In this document: positions 1-6,176 of the stretch, one piece after another
How positions within the stretch are numbered: the first letter of the stretch is position 1
How the letters are laid out: every line of letters begins with the position of its first letter
Source: Betaproteobacteria bacterium
GTDB lineage: Bacteria; Pseudomonadota; Gammaproteobacteria; Burkholderiales; SG8-41
DNA: 13,855 bases
Direction: 5' to 3'
NCBI GenBank assembly: GCA_020028375.1
Contig: JAHZNX010000041.1
Coordinates: forward strand, 1-13,855
Made by a program: the position numbers and the translations under genes
Notes under the pieces: generated by a model
Seen by the model: only the letters and a program-made list of their open reading frames with translations
Database searches by the model: none
What the model was told of the DNA's origin: nothing

Positions 1-1
1 C

Positions 2-1234
2 AACAAGGTGATCATCGACGCCTACCAGCAGGGCGCCTCGGACATCCATGTCGAGCCCTATCCAGGCAAGGCCAAGACCGAGATCCGCTTCCGCAAGGAT
101 GGCGATCTGATGAATTACATCTCGGTGCCGGGCAGCTACCGCAACGCGATCGCCGCGCGGCTGAAGATCATGTGCGACCTCGACATCTCCGAGCGCAGGA
201 AGCCGCAGGACGGCAAGATCAAGTTCAAGAAGTTCGGCCCGCTCGACATCGAGCTGCGGGTCGCCACCATCCCGACGCAGGGCGGTGTGGAAGACATCGT
301 GATGCGGATACTTTCCGCCGGCGAGCCGATGCCCCTCGACAAGATGGGCTTCTCCAAGCGCAACCTGCAGCTGTGCAAGCAGGAGATCGACAAGCCGTAC
401 GGCCTGTTCTTCTGCTGCGGGCCGACCGGCTCGGGCAAGACCACGACGCTGCATTCGGTGCTCGGCTACCTCAACACGCCGGAGATGAAGATCTGGACCG
501 CGGAGGACCCGGTCGAAATCACGCAGAAAGGCCTGCGCCAGGTGCAGATGAATGTCAAGGCGGGCCTCACCTTCGCCATCGCCATGCGGGCGTTCCTGCG
601 CGCCGATCCCGACGTGATCATGGTGGGGGAAATGCGCGACAAGGAGACGGTCTCGACCGGGATCGAGGCCTCGCTCACGGGGCACCTGGTATTCGCCACG
701 CTGCACACCAACAGCGCGCCCGAGTCGATCGTGCGCCTGCTCGACATGGGCATGGACCCGTTCAACTTCGCCGATGCGCTGCTCGGCGTTCTCGCCCAGC
801 GTCTCGCCCGGCGGCTGTGCAAGTGCAAGGAACCGCACGTCGCGAAGAACGAGGAGATCCACGCGCTGCTGGAGGAGTACTCGCTCGAGCTGCAGAACAC
901 GGCGACGTGGAAGAAAGATCCCAAGGCGGCGCGCGCGAAAGTCTACGAGGAGTGGGTGAGGGAATTCGGCAACGACCGGGGCGAGCTCATTCTCCACGCC
1001 GCCAAGGGCTGCGAGGTGTGCGGCAACACGGGCTACAAGGGCCGGCTCGGCCTGCACGAGTTGCTGGTCGGCACCGACCGCATCAAGAAGCACATCCAGG
1101 AGCATTCGCGGGTGGCGGAGGTGCTGGCGACCGCCCTGGAGGACGGCATGCGGACGCTCAAGCAGGACGGCATCGAGAAGGTGCTGCAGGGAATCACGGA
1201 CGTCCAGCAGGTGCGCGCGGTGTGCATCAAGTAG
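2..1234 (+). CDS. GspE/PilB-family secretion or type IV pilus assembly ATPase (5' end outside window)
   Basis: This is a hexameric cytoplasmic ATPase of the type II secretion/type IV pilus family, which drives polymerisation of pilins or pseudopilins. The frame is open to the left edge, so the N-terminal domain is missing. Numbering from the GTG at position 8, visible motifs are GASDIHVEP near residue 9, a Walker A P-loop GPTGSGKTT at about 138, the Asp-box TAEDPVE, a Walker B segment ADPDVIMVGE at about 199, and the His-box TGHLVFATLHTNS. Near the C-terminus are two cysteine pairs, CKC and CEVC, like the zinc site of GspE/PilB. The first pair is CxC instead of the usual CxxC, and the spacer between the pairs is long, about 60 residues. 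The stop overlaps a possible GTG start of the next gene, which implies translational coupling. The family assignment is very secure. Whether it serves a pilus or a type II secretion system cannot be told from this fragment, although pilA lies about 4.4 kb downstream. Confidence 0.95.
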   Translation, partial: NKVIIDAYQQGASDIHVEPYPGKAKTEIRFRKDGDLMNYISVPGSYRNAIAARLKIMCDLDISERRKPQDGKIKFKKFGPLDIELRVATIPTQGGVEDIVMRILSAGEPMPLDKMGFSKRNLQLCKQEIDKPYGLFFCCGPTGSGKTTTLHSVLGYLNTPEMKIWTAEDPVEITQKGLRQVQMNVKAGLTFAIAMRAFLRADPDVIMVGEMRDKETVSTGIEASLTGHLVFATLHTNSAPESIVRLLDMGMDPFNFADALLGVLAQRLARRLCKCKEPHVAKNEEIHALLEEYSLELQNTATWKKDPKAARAKVYEEWVREFGNDRGELILHAAKGCEVCGNTGYKGRLGLHELLVGTDRIKKHIQEHSRVAEVLATALEDGMRTLKQDGIEKVLQGITDVQQVRAVCIK

Positions 1235-1242
1235 TGCACGCG

Positions 1243-2715
1243 ATGATCAAAGAACCCGGTCGGGCCCGGGGCGCGGACGATCTGCTCGAGCGCCTCGAGC
1301 AGCTCAACCACATCGGGATCGCCCTCTCCCAGGAGAAGGACATCACGAGGCTGCTCGAGCGCATCCTCATCGCGGCCAAGGACATCACGCACGCCGATGG
1401 GGGCACGCTCTACCGGATGAGCGAGGACAAGACCCTCAAGTTCGAGATCATCCGCAACGACACGCTCGGCATCGCGATGGGGGGCACCACCGGTGTCGAG
1501 ATCCCCTTCTACCCCATCTACCTGTTCGACAAGGACGGCAAGCCGGTCCTGACCATGGTGGCCGCCTACGCGGTGCACGAGGACCGGTCCGTCAACATCG
1601 CCGATGCCTACACCGAGGAAGGCTTCGACTTCACCGGCACCAAGAACTTCGACAAGAAGACCGGCTATCGCTCCCGGTCGTTTCTCACGATGCCGATGAA
1701 GGACCATGAAGGGCAGATCATCGGCGTGCTGCAACTGATCAATGCCAAGGACCCGCGCACCGGCGAGGTCGTCGCGTTCTCCGACACCGACCAGCACCTC
1801 GCCGAGTCGCTGGCGTCGCAGGCGGCGATCGCGCTGACCAACCGCCTGCTGATCAACCACCTGGAGAACCTGTTCGAGTCCTTCATCAGCCTCATCAACG
1901 CCGCGATCGACGACAAGTCGCCCTACACCGGGGGACACTGCCAGCGCGTGCCGATGCTCACCATGATGCTCGCCGAGGCGGTCGACAACTGCAAGGTCGG
2001 CCCGCTCCGGGACTTCACCATGACGGAGCGCGACCGCTACGAACTCAAGATCGCGGGACTGCTGCACGACTGCGGCAAGGTCACGACGCCCGTGCACGTC
2101 GTGGACAAGGCGACGAAGCTCCAGACCATATTCGACCGCGTCGCCCTCATCGACGCGCGTTTCGAGGTGGTCAAGCGCGATGCGGAGATCGCTCTGCTCA
2201 AGTCGCGCATGGAGAAGCTCGCGCCGGGACGCCGCGACGTGGTCGGCGACGCACAGCTGGTGGCGGGAATCCGCGAAGTCGAGGGCGACCGCGATTTCCT
2301 GCGGCGCACGAATATCGGCAGCGAGGCGATGAAGGACGAGGACATCGCGCGGGTGAAGGCGATCGCCGCACGCTACGACTGGCGCAACGGCGAAGGCGAG
2401 CGAGCCAGCATTCTGACCGAGGAGGAGGTCCGGAACCTCACGATTCGTTCCGGCACGCTGACCGCGGAGGAGCGGCAGGTCATCAATCACCACATCGAGG
2501 TCACCATTCAAATGCTGGAGTCGCTGCCGTGGCCGAGGCATCTGAAGAACGTGCCCGAATACGCCGGGGGCCACCACGAGCGCATGGACGGCAAGGGTTA
2601 CCCGCGGGGGCTCAAGCGCGAGCAGATGTCGGTCCAGGCGCGCTGCATGGGCATCGCCGACATCTTCGAGGCGCTGACCGCCAAGGACCGGCCGTACAAG
2701 AAGGGCAAGGGTTGA
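1243..2715 (+). CDS. GAF and HD-GYP domain protein, putative c-di-GMP phosphodiesterase, C-terminus apparently damaged
   Basis: This is a cytoplasmic sensor-type phosphohydrolase of 490 residues. Residues of about 20-200 look like a GAF domain. The HD-GYP domain follows, with the HD pair H275-D276 in LLHDCGK and the signature HHERMDGKGYP (GYP at 452-454), then DRPYKKGK. HD-GYP enzymes hydrolyse cyclic-di-GMP. There is an insertion of roughly 90 residues between the HDxGK and GYP parts. The frame stops right after KKGKG, where family members normally continue for about 60 residues. Downstream, in another frame, 2711-2767 encodes VDEVDVTRIPGY and a proline-rich end, which resembles the usual terminus of such proteins. 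An out-of-frame internal deletion is therefore likely. I chose the ATG at 1243; a GTG at 1234 overlapping the previous stop is the alternative. Tight coupling to the ATPase gene suggests a link between c-di-GMP and secretion or pili. Confidence 0.88.
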   Translation: MIKEPGRARGADDLLERLEQLNHIGIALSQEKDITRLLERILIAAKDITHADGGTLYRMSEDKTLKFEIIRNDTLGIAMGGTTGVEIPFYPIYLFDKDGKPVLTMVAAYAVHEDRSVNIADAYTEEGFDFTGTKNFDKKTGYRSRSFLTMPMKDHEGQIIGVLQLINAKDPRTGEVVAFSDTDQHLAESLASQAAIALTNRLLINHLENLFESFISLINAAIDDKSPYTGGHCQRVPMLTMMLAEAVDNCKVGPLRDFTMTERDRYELKIAGLLHDCGKVTTPVHVVDKATKLQTIFDRVALIDARFEVVKRDAEIALLKSRMEKLAPGRRDVVGDAQLVAGIREVEGDRDFLRRTNIGSEAMKDEDIARVKAIAARYDWRNGEGERASILTEEEVRNLTIRSGTLTAEERQVINHHIEVTIQMLESLPWPRHLKNVPEYAGGHHERMDGKGYPRGLKREQMSVQARCMGIADIFEALTAKDRPYKKGKG

Positions 2716-2767
2716 CGAGGTGGACGTCACCCGGATCCCCGGTTATGTTCCGCCGCCCGCGGCTTAG
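2711..2767 (+). pseudogene. Out-of-frame remnant of the HD-GYP protein C-terminus
   Basis: This frame is +1 relative to the HD-GYP gene and encodes 18 residues beginning VDEVDVTRIPGY and ending at TAG. Many HD-GYP proteins end with a segment of the type (Q)IDEVD plus a short tail, about 40-50 residues after the DRPYKK motif. Here it follows that motif almost directly and in the wrong frame. This fits a deletion of that helical segment whose length is not a multiple of three. The match is from memory of the family, not from an alignment, and a chance resemblance over 5-6 residues is possible. Confidence 0.45.
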
Positions 2768-2786
2768 GTCGATTCCCGCGGTCCTT

Positions 2787-2802
2787 GCCGGAAACGTCCG
2801 GC
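2787..2802 (+). other. Small GC-rich hairpin between HD-GYP remnant and the 111-residue gene
   Basis: GCCGGA, loop AACG, TCCGGC forms a perfect 6-bp stem. No T run follows, so it is not a canonical intrinsic terminator. It could be an RNA structure in the transcript or could be chance in GC-rich DNA. Confidence 0.25.
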
Positions 2803-2829
2803 GCGAGTCATCCCCAGCGAGGCAGGTCC

Positions 2830-3165
2830 ATGGGTTTCCTTGACTGGTTCAGGACGCGGGAGGTCGACGAGCTCGCGGCCGCCATCGCCGCGGAGCTGGT
2901 CAAGCGCGTTCCCCCCAGTGCTCTGGAATCCCGCACCCGCAAGGCGGCGGAACGCCTGCGAAACACGCATGATGCGATCTTCGCCCGTGCGGGCAAGTTC
3001 GCGCGCACGCGCCCGCTCAACGTCTTCCAGCGGGCGCGGCTGGGCAACCAATTCCGGTGGGCGTTGAAGGAGGCGGGCTATCCGCCGGAGTTCGTCGATT
3101 CCTGGACCTACGAGCTCGCGATCCTGGTCACGCTCAGCAACGCTCCCCGCAGGGCGGCTGATTGA
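2830..3165 (+). CDS. Small hypothetical protein (111 aa), unrecognised
   Basis: I do not recognise this protein. The ATG at 2830 is preceded by a purine-rich stretch (GAGGCAGG) at suitable spacing; a TTG at 2785 would add 15 residues but has poorer support. The product begins MGFLDWF, is rich in Arg and Ala, and appears mostly helical. It has no signal peptide, clear membrane helix or cysteine cluster. The C-terminal half contains an aromatic, well-structured-looking segment (FRWALKEAGYPPEFVDSWTYEL) that suggests a real folded protein and not a shadow ORF. Only one base separates its stop from the GTG of the O-GlcNAc-transferase-like gene, so the two are very likely co-transcribed and translationally coupled. 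Its function is unknown, possibly an accessory to that transferase. Confidence 0.7.
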   Translation: MGFLDWFRTREVDELAAAIAAELVKRVPPSALESRTRKAAERLRNTHDAIFARAGKFARTRPLNVFQRARLGNQFRWALKEAGYPPEFVDSWTYELAILVTLSNAPRRAAD

Positions 3166-3166
3166 G

Positions 3167-5410
3167 GTGCGAAAACTCCTGAATCGCCTGCTGGGCACGG
3201 GCGCGGCGCCCGCGCCGCGCACCCCATCTGATGCCGCACCCCGTGAATCTGCGGACCGGTTGATTGGCGAGGGCAATCGCGCCGAGGAAGCGGGGCGGGT
3301 GGAAGAGGCCTGCGAGCGCTACCGCGAAGCGGTGCGGGCGGCGCCGGGCTACGCCAGGGCGCACCTGAACCTCGGCATCGGGCTGGAGGCGGCCGGCGCG
3401 GCCGAGGCGGCGATTTCCTCCTATGAGGCGGCGCTGGCGATCGACCCGGCGGACCCATTCGCGGCCTACAACCTCGGCAAACTCCAGTACATGCGCGGCG
3501 TTCCGGCGGAAGCCGAGCGGCTGCTGCAGCAGGCGTTGAGAAGCCGCCCCGCTTTCCCGGAAGCACAGGTCGTGCTCGCTCGCGTGCTGGAGTCGCAGGG
3601 AAATCTCGGCGCGGCGGCGGCGGCGCTGGAGACCGCGATGCGGCTCAAGCCGGACGACTTCGGCGCGCTTTACTACTACGCGGGCGTGCTCCTCCAGCAG
3701 GGGAGGACCGACGAGGCACAGGGCGCTTTGAAGCGCGCCCTTGTGATCGATCCGGAAAGCGTCGACGCCAATCTTGCACTCGGGAAGTTGCTGCTCGCCG
3801 GCGGCAGGCCGGGTGAGGCCGAGGGGCCGCTGCGCGCGGTCCTCAGGCGCGATCCCCACTCCATGGATGCGCGCGCGCGATTGTTCGAAGTGTACGATGC
3901 GCGCGGCGACCTTGCTGCCGCTGTGGCGGAGATCGAGGCGGTCCTGAGAGAGCGACCGGATTGGGCGGACGCGCTGTACAACTACGGGTGCGTCTTGAAG
4001 AAGCTCATGCGGCTCGCGGACGGAGAAAACGCCTTTCGCCGCGCGCTCGCGGCGGATCCTGGACACTCGGGCGCCTGCCGCATGCTGGGCAGCGTTCTGC
4101 TCGGGCAATGCCGCACGGAGGAGGCGCTCGCGCTCTACCGCGCGGCCCGCGAACGCAGCCCGGGCGATTTGGATCTCGAGTCGGCCGAGCTCTTTGCGCT
4201 CAACAGTTCCGAGAGCATCGCGGAGGACGAGCTCTTCGCGAGGCACGCGGCGTTCGGAACGCGCATCGAGCAGGCCCACCCTCCGCGATTCGGGCCATTC
4301 CGCGGTGCGAGGGAGCCGGAACGGCGCCTGCGCATCGGATACGTATCCGGCGACTTCTGCTATCACGTGGTCTCGTTGTTCATGCTCCCGGTGGTCGAGC
4401 GGCACGACCGCTCCGCCTTCGAGGTGTATTGCTACTCGACCGGCAGCAGGGTGGACGCCTACACCCGGCAGCTTTCAGCGCGCGTGGACGTCTGGCGGCA
4501 AGCCAACGCGCTGGCGGCATCCGCGCTGGCCGACGCGATCAACCGCGACCGCGTCGACGTCCTGGTCGACCTGGGAGGGCATTCGGGAATACCCCAGCTC
4601 GCGGTTTTCGCGCAGCAGCCGGCGCCAGTCCAGGCGACCTGGCTCGGCTATCTCAATACCACCGGCATGACGCGCATCCGCTACCGCATTTCCGACCGCC
4701 ATGCCGACCCGCCGGGGCTTACCGACCGCTATCACACCGAGACCCTGATCAGGCTGCCGCACAGCCAGTGGTGCTACCGGCCCTTCGTCTCGATCGCGTG
4801 CGCGGAAGCGCCGCCGCTCGCGCGCAACGGCTACGTCACCTTCGGCTCGTTCAACCAGGCGCTCAAGATCTCACGCAAGGTGCGCCGTCTCTGGGCCGAG
4901 ATTCTGCGCCGGCTGCCCGGCTCCCGCCTGCTGATCCTCGGCATCGGCGAAGGCCGTGCCCGCGACGACCTGGTCGCGGATCTCGCGGGAGCGGCAGTCG
5001 AGCGCGCAAGGATCTCAGTGCTGCCCTATGTGTCGCTGCAGGATTATTTCAACTGGTTCAACGCCGTTGACATCGCGCTCGACACGATGCCCTACAGCGG
5101 CGGCACCACCAGCTGCGATGCGCTGTGGATGGGGGTCCCCGTCGTGACGGCTCCCGGAACCCGTCCGTCGTCACTCAGCACGGCGAGCATCTTGTCAACC
5201 GTCGGGCTCCCCGAGTGGATCGCGACGAGCGCCGAGGATTACGTGCGGCTCGCTGTCGAATCCGCCCGCGATGTGACGGTGCTCGCCGGCCTGCGCACGT
5301 CGCTGCGGCAGCGGCTGCGCCAGTCGCCCCTCATGGACGAGAAGAGTTTCATGCGGGATCTCGAAAACGCATACCGGCAGATGTGGCGCGCCTGGTGCGA
5401 AATCGGGTGA
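3167..5410 (+). CDS. TPR protein with C-terminal O-GlcNAc transferase (SPINDLY/GT41) domain
   Basis: This 747-residue protein is predicted cytoplasmic. Residues of about 30-350 are tandem tetratricopeptide repeats, roughly nine, with recognisable A..NLG, A...Y..AL.IDP patterns. The rest is the bipartite catalytic domain of the O-GlcNAc transferase family. It begins LRIGYVSGDF at 388, with the conserved His at 400 in place of the general-base His of the family. It continues with VDVLVDLGGHSG, APVQATWLGY and the FGSFNQALKIS segment, whose Lys567 corresponds to the UDP-contacting lysine. It ends with DIALDTMPYSGGTTSCDALWMG from 635, a sugar-nucleotide-binding region. All the key blocks are present, so it should be an active protein glycosyltransferase; donor and target are unknown. 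The start is GTG, one base after the preceding stop. It ends just before the pilin promoter region, so the pilin or another surface protein is an attractive but untested target. Confidence 0.93.
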   Translation: MRKLLNRLLGTGAAPAPRTPSDAAPRESADRLIGEGNRAEEAGRVEEACERYREAVRAAPGYARAHLNLGIGLEAAGAAEAAISSYEAALAIDPADPFAAYNLGKLQYMRGVPAEAERLLQQALRSRPAFPEAQVVLARVLESQGNLGAAAAALETAMRLKPDDFGALYYYAGVLLQQGRTDEAQGALKRALVIDPESVDANLALGKLLLAGGRPGEAEGPLRAVLRRDPHSMDARARLFEVYDARGDLAAAVAEIEAVLRERPDWADALYNYGCVLKKLMRLADGENAFRRALAADPGHSGACRMLGSVLLGQCRTEEALALYRAARERSPGDLDLESAELFALNSSESIAEDELFARHAAFGTRIEQAHPPRFGPFRGAREPERRLRIGYVSGDFCYHVVSLFMLPVVERHDRSAFEVYCYSTGSRVDAYTRQLSARVDVWRQANALAASALADAINRDRVDVLVDLGGHSGIPQLAVFAQQPAPVQATWLGYLNTTGMTRIRYRISDRHADPPGLTDRYHTETLIRLPHSQWCYRPFVSIACAEAPPLARNGYVTFGSFNQALKISRKVRRLWAEILRRLPGSRLLILGIGEGRARDDLVADLAGAAVERARISVLPYVSLQDYFNWFNAVDIALDTMPYSGGTTSCDALWMGVPVVTAPGTRPSSLSTASILSTVGLPEWIATSAEDYVRLAVESARDVTVLAGLRTSLRQRLRQSPLMDEKSFMRDLENAYRQMWRAWCEIG

Positions 5411-5431
5411 CGTTTTTTGTCACATAGTGAC
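5407..5431. promoter_or_regulatory. GTGAC / GTCAC / GTGAC inverted-repeat cluster
   Basis: Three 5-bp arms alternate: GTGAC at 5407-5411 (overlapping the upstream stop codon), GTCAC at 5419-5423 and GTGAC at 5427-5431. The last two form a perfect dyad with a 3-bp spacer, and the first two a dyad with a 7-bp T-rich spacer. It lies about 110-130 bp upstream of the predicted sigma-54 promoter, a usual distance for an activator site. It could be an operator for a PilR-like enhancer-binding protein, or the 3' hairpin of the upstream transcript. Neither is proven. Confidence 0.4.
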
Positions 5432-5538
5432 CAGTGCAGGGAGCGATACCGGGGCTTGGCGCCCGAAAGTACCCAAAAAACACCGCTGCCGGGCATTCCG
5501 TCCGGCAATCTGTCACGCCTGTCCGGTTCGCCCGATAT

Positions 5539-5554
5539 TGGCACAGTCCTTGCT
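5539..5554 (+). promoter_or_regulatory. Sigma-54 (-24/-12) promoter of pilA
   Basis: TGGCACAGTCCTTGCT matches the RpoN consensus TGGCACG-N4-TTGCW at all but one defined position. The invariant GG (5540-5541) and GC (5552-5553) are 12 bp apart as required. Predicted transcription start is near 5565, about 59 nt upstream of the pilA ATG. Major pilin genes are classically RpoN-dependent and activated by PilS/PilR. Two CTGTC sequences at 5510-5514 and 5519-5523 resemble reported PilR-type half-sites but lie very close to the promoter. Confidence 0.88.
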
Positions 5555-5567
5555 CGTGTGGTTGGGG

Positions 5568-5594
5568 CGAGCAATGAAAATTGCTTGTTTTTTT
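5568..5594 (+). promoter_or_regulatory. Terminator-like hairpin with T run in the pilA 5' leader
   Basis: An 8-bp stem including one G-T pair (CGAGCAAT / ATTGCTTG) closes on a GAAA tetraloop at 5576-5579. It is directly followed by seven T residues (5588-5594). If transcription starts near 5565, the hairpin is the very 5' end of the pilA mRNA. It could protect the 5' end, attenuate transcription, or stop read-through from the upstream gene. The stem is AT-rich, so termination would be weak. Confidence 0.5.
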
Positions 5595-5610
5595 AGAGGG
5601 TTAACTCAAG

Positions 5611-5617
5611 AAAGGAG
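5611..5617 (+). promoter_or_regulatory. Strong ribosome binding site of pilA
   Basis: AAAGGAG lies 6 nt before the ATG at 5624. It is a much better Shine-Dalgarno match than those of most other genes in this window, consistent with high pilin expression, and it fixes the start codon. Confidence 0.85.
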
Positions 5618-5623
5618 CATCAA

Positions 5624-6103
5624 ATGCGTTACCTTCAGAAGGGCTTCACGCTGATCGAACTGATGATCGTGGTCGCGATCATCGGCATTCTGGCGGCAGT
5701 CGCGCTGCCGGCGTACCAGGACTACACCGTCCGGGCGAAAATGTCCGAGGTGATCCTGGCGATGAGCGCATGTCGCACGACCATTACCGAGGTGTACCAG
5801 ACCGGCGGCACGCCTCCCGGAGTCAACCAGTGGGGCTGCGGCGAAGCGGGTAGCCCGACTCCGATCGTGACGAAATACGTGGCATCGCTTGCAACCGACG
5901 CGGACGGCGTGATCAAAGCGACGATCCAGGGCATCAACACCGATGTCAACGGCAAGATCGTCGAGCTGGTCCCGCTCTCCGCAGCAGGCACAGCTGCGAC
6001 CACTGCGAAAAACATGGGCGCGGGCCTGTTCGGCTGGGTTTGCGGCAGCGGCGGCACCAACCTCGACAAGAAGTTCCTGCCGGGTTCCTGCCGCGGTATC
6101 TAA
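5624..6103 (+). CDS. pilA: Type IVa major pilin precursor
   Basis: This is the structural subunit of type IV pili, exported and processed by prepilin peptidase PilD. The 159-residue precursor has a short basic leader (MRYLQKG) with cleavage expected between Gly7 and Phe8. The class-defining hydrophobic helix FTLIELMIVVAIIGILAAVA follows, with the conserved Glu at mature position 5, and then the ALPAYQDYTVRAKMSE segment typical of type IVa pilins. Cys140 and Cys156 would form the C-terminal disulphide (D-region) loop; Cys50 and Cys72 could form a second bond. The length is normal. It has its own sigma-54 promoter, a strong ribosome binding site and a strong terminator, so it is expressed as a highly abundant, mostly monocistronic message. 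A minor pilin is unlikely given the size, the context and these signals. Confidence 0.96.
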   Translation: MRYLQKGFTLIELMIVVAIIGILAAVALPAYQDYTVRAKMSEVILAMSACRTTITEVYQTGGTPPGVNQWGCGEAGSPTPIVTKYVASLATDADGVIKATIQGINTDVNGKIVELVPLSAAGTAATTAKNMGAGLFGWVCGSGGTNLDKKFLPGSCRGI

Positions 6104-6123
6104 TCAGAAGCAACTGGCAGCAG

Positions 6124-6156
6124 AAAGAGGTACCCTTCGGGGTACCTCTTTTTTTT
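6124..6156 (+). terminator. Strong intrinsic terminator of pilA
   Basis: AGAGGTACCC, loop TTCG, GGGTACCTCT is a perfect 10-bp stem (6126-6149), extended by A-T pairs, with the very stable UUCG tetraloop and a run of T residues to 6156. It lies about 20 nt after the pilA stop. It should largely isolate pilA from the membrane protein gene that starts only about 20 nt later. Confidence 0.97.
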
Positions 6157-6176
6157 CCGTTAATTTCGTGCGCGGG

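Noticed and set aside
1033..2730. Antisense open frame (565 codons) opposite the HD-GYP gene
   Set aside because: It is a shadow of a codon-biased GC-rich gene, with repetitive Val/Asp/Arg/Leu composition and no motifs.
3134..4405. Antisense open frame opposite the TPR region
   Set aside because: The opposite strand has a clear TPR-GT41 protein; this frame is only complementary to its repeats.
5574..5654. Possible 26-codon leader peptide (MKIACFFRGL...) overlapping the pilA start
   Set aside because: Its ATG lies inside the hairpin loop region with no convincing ribosome binding site and it overlaps the strong pilA start in another frame. It is possible but unsupported.
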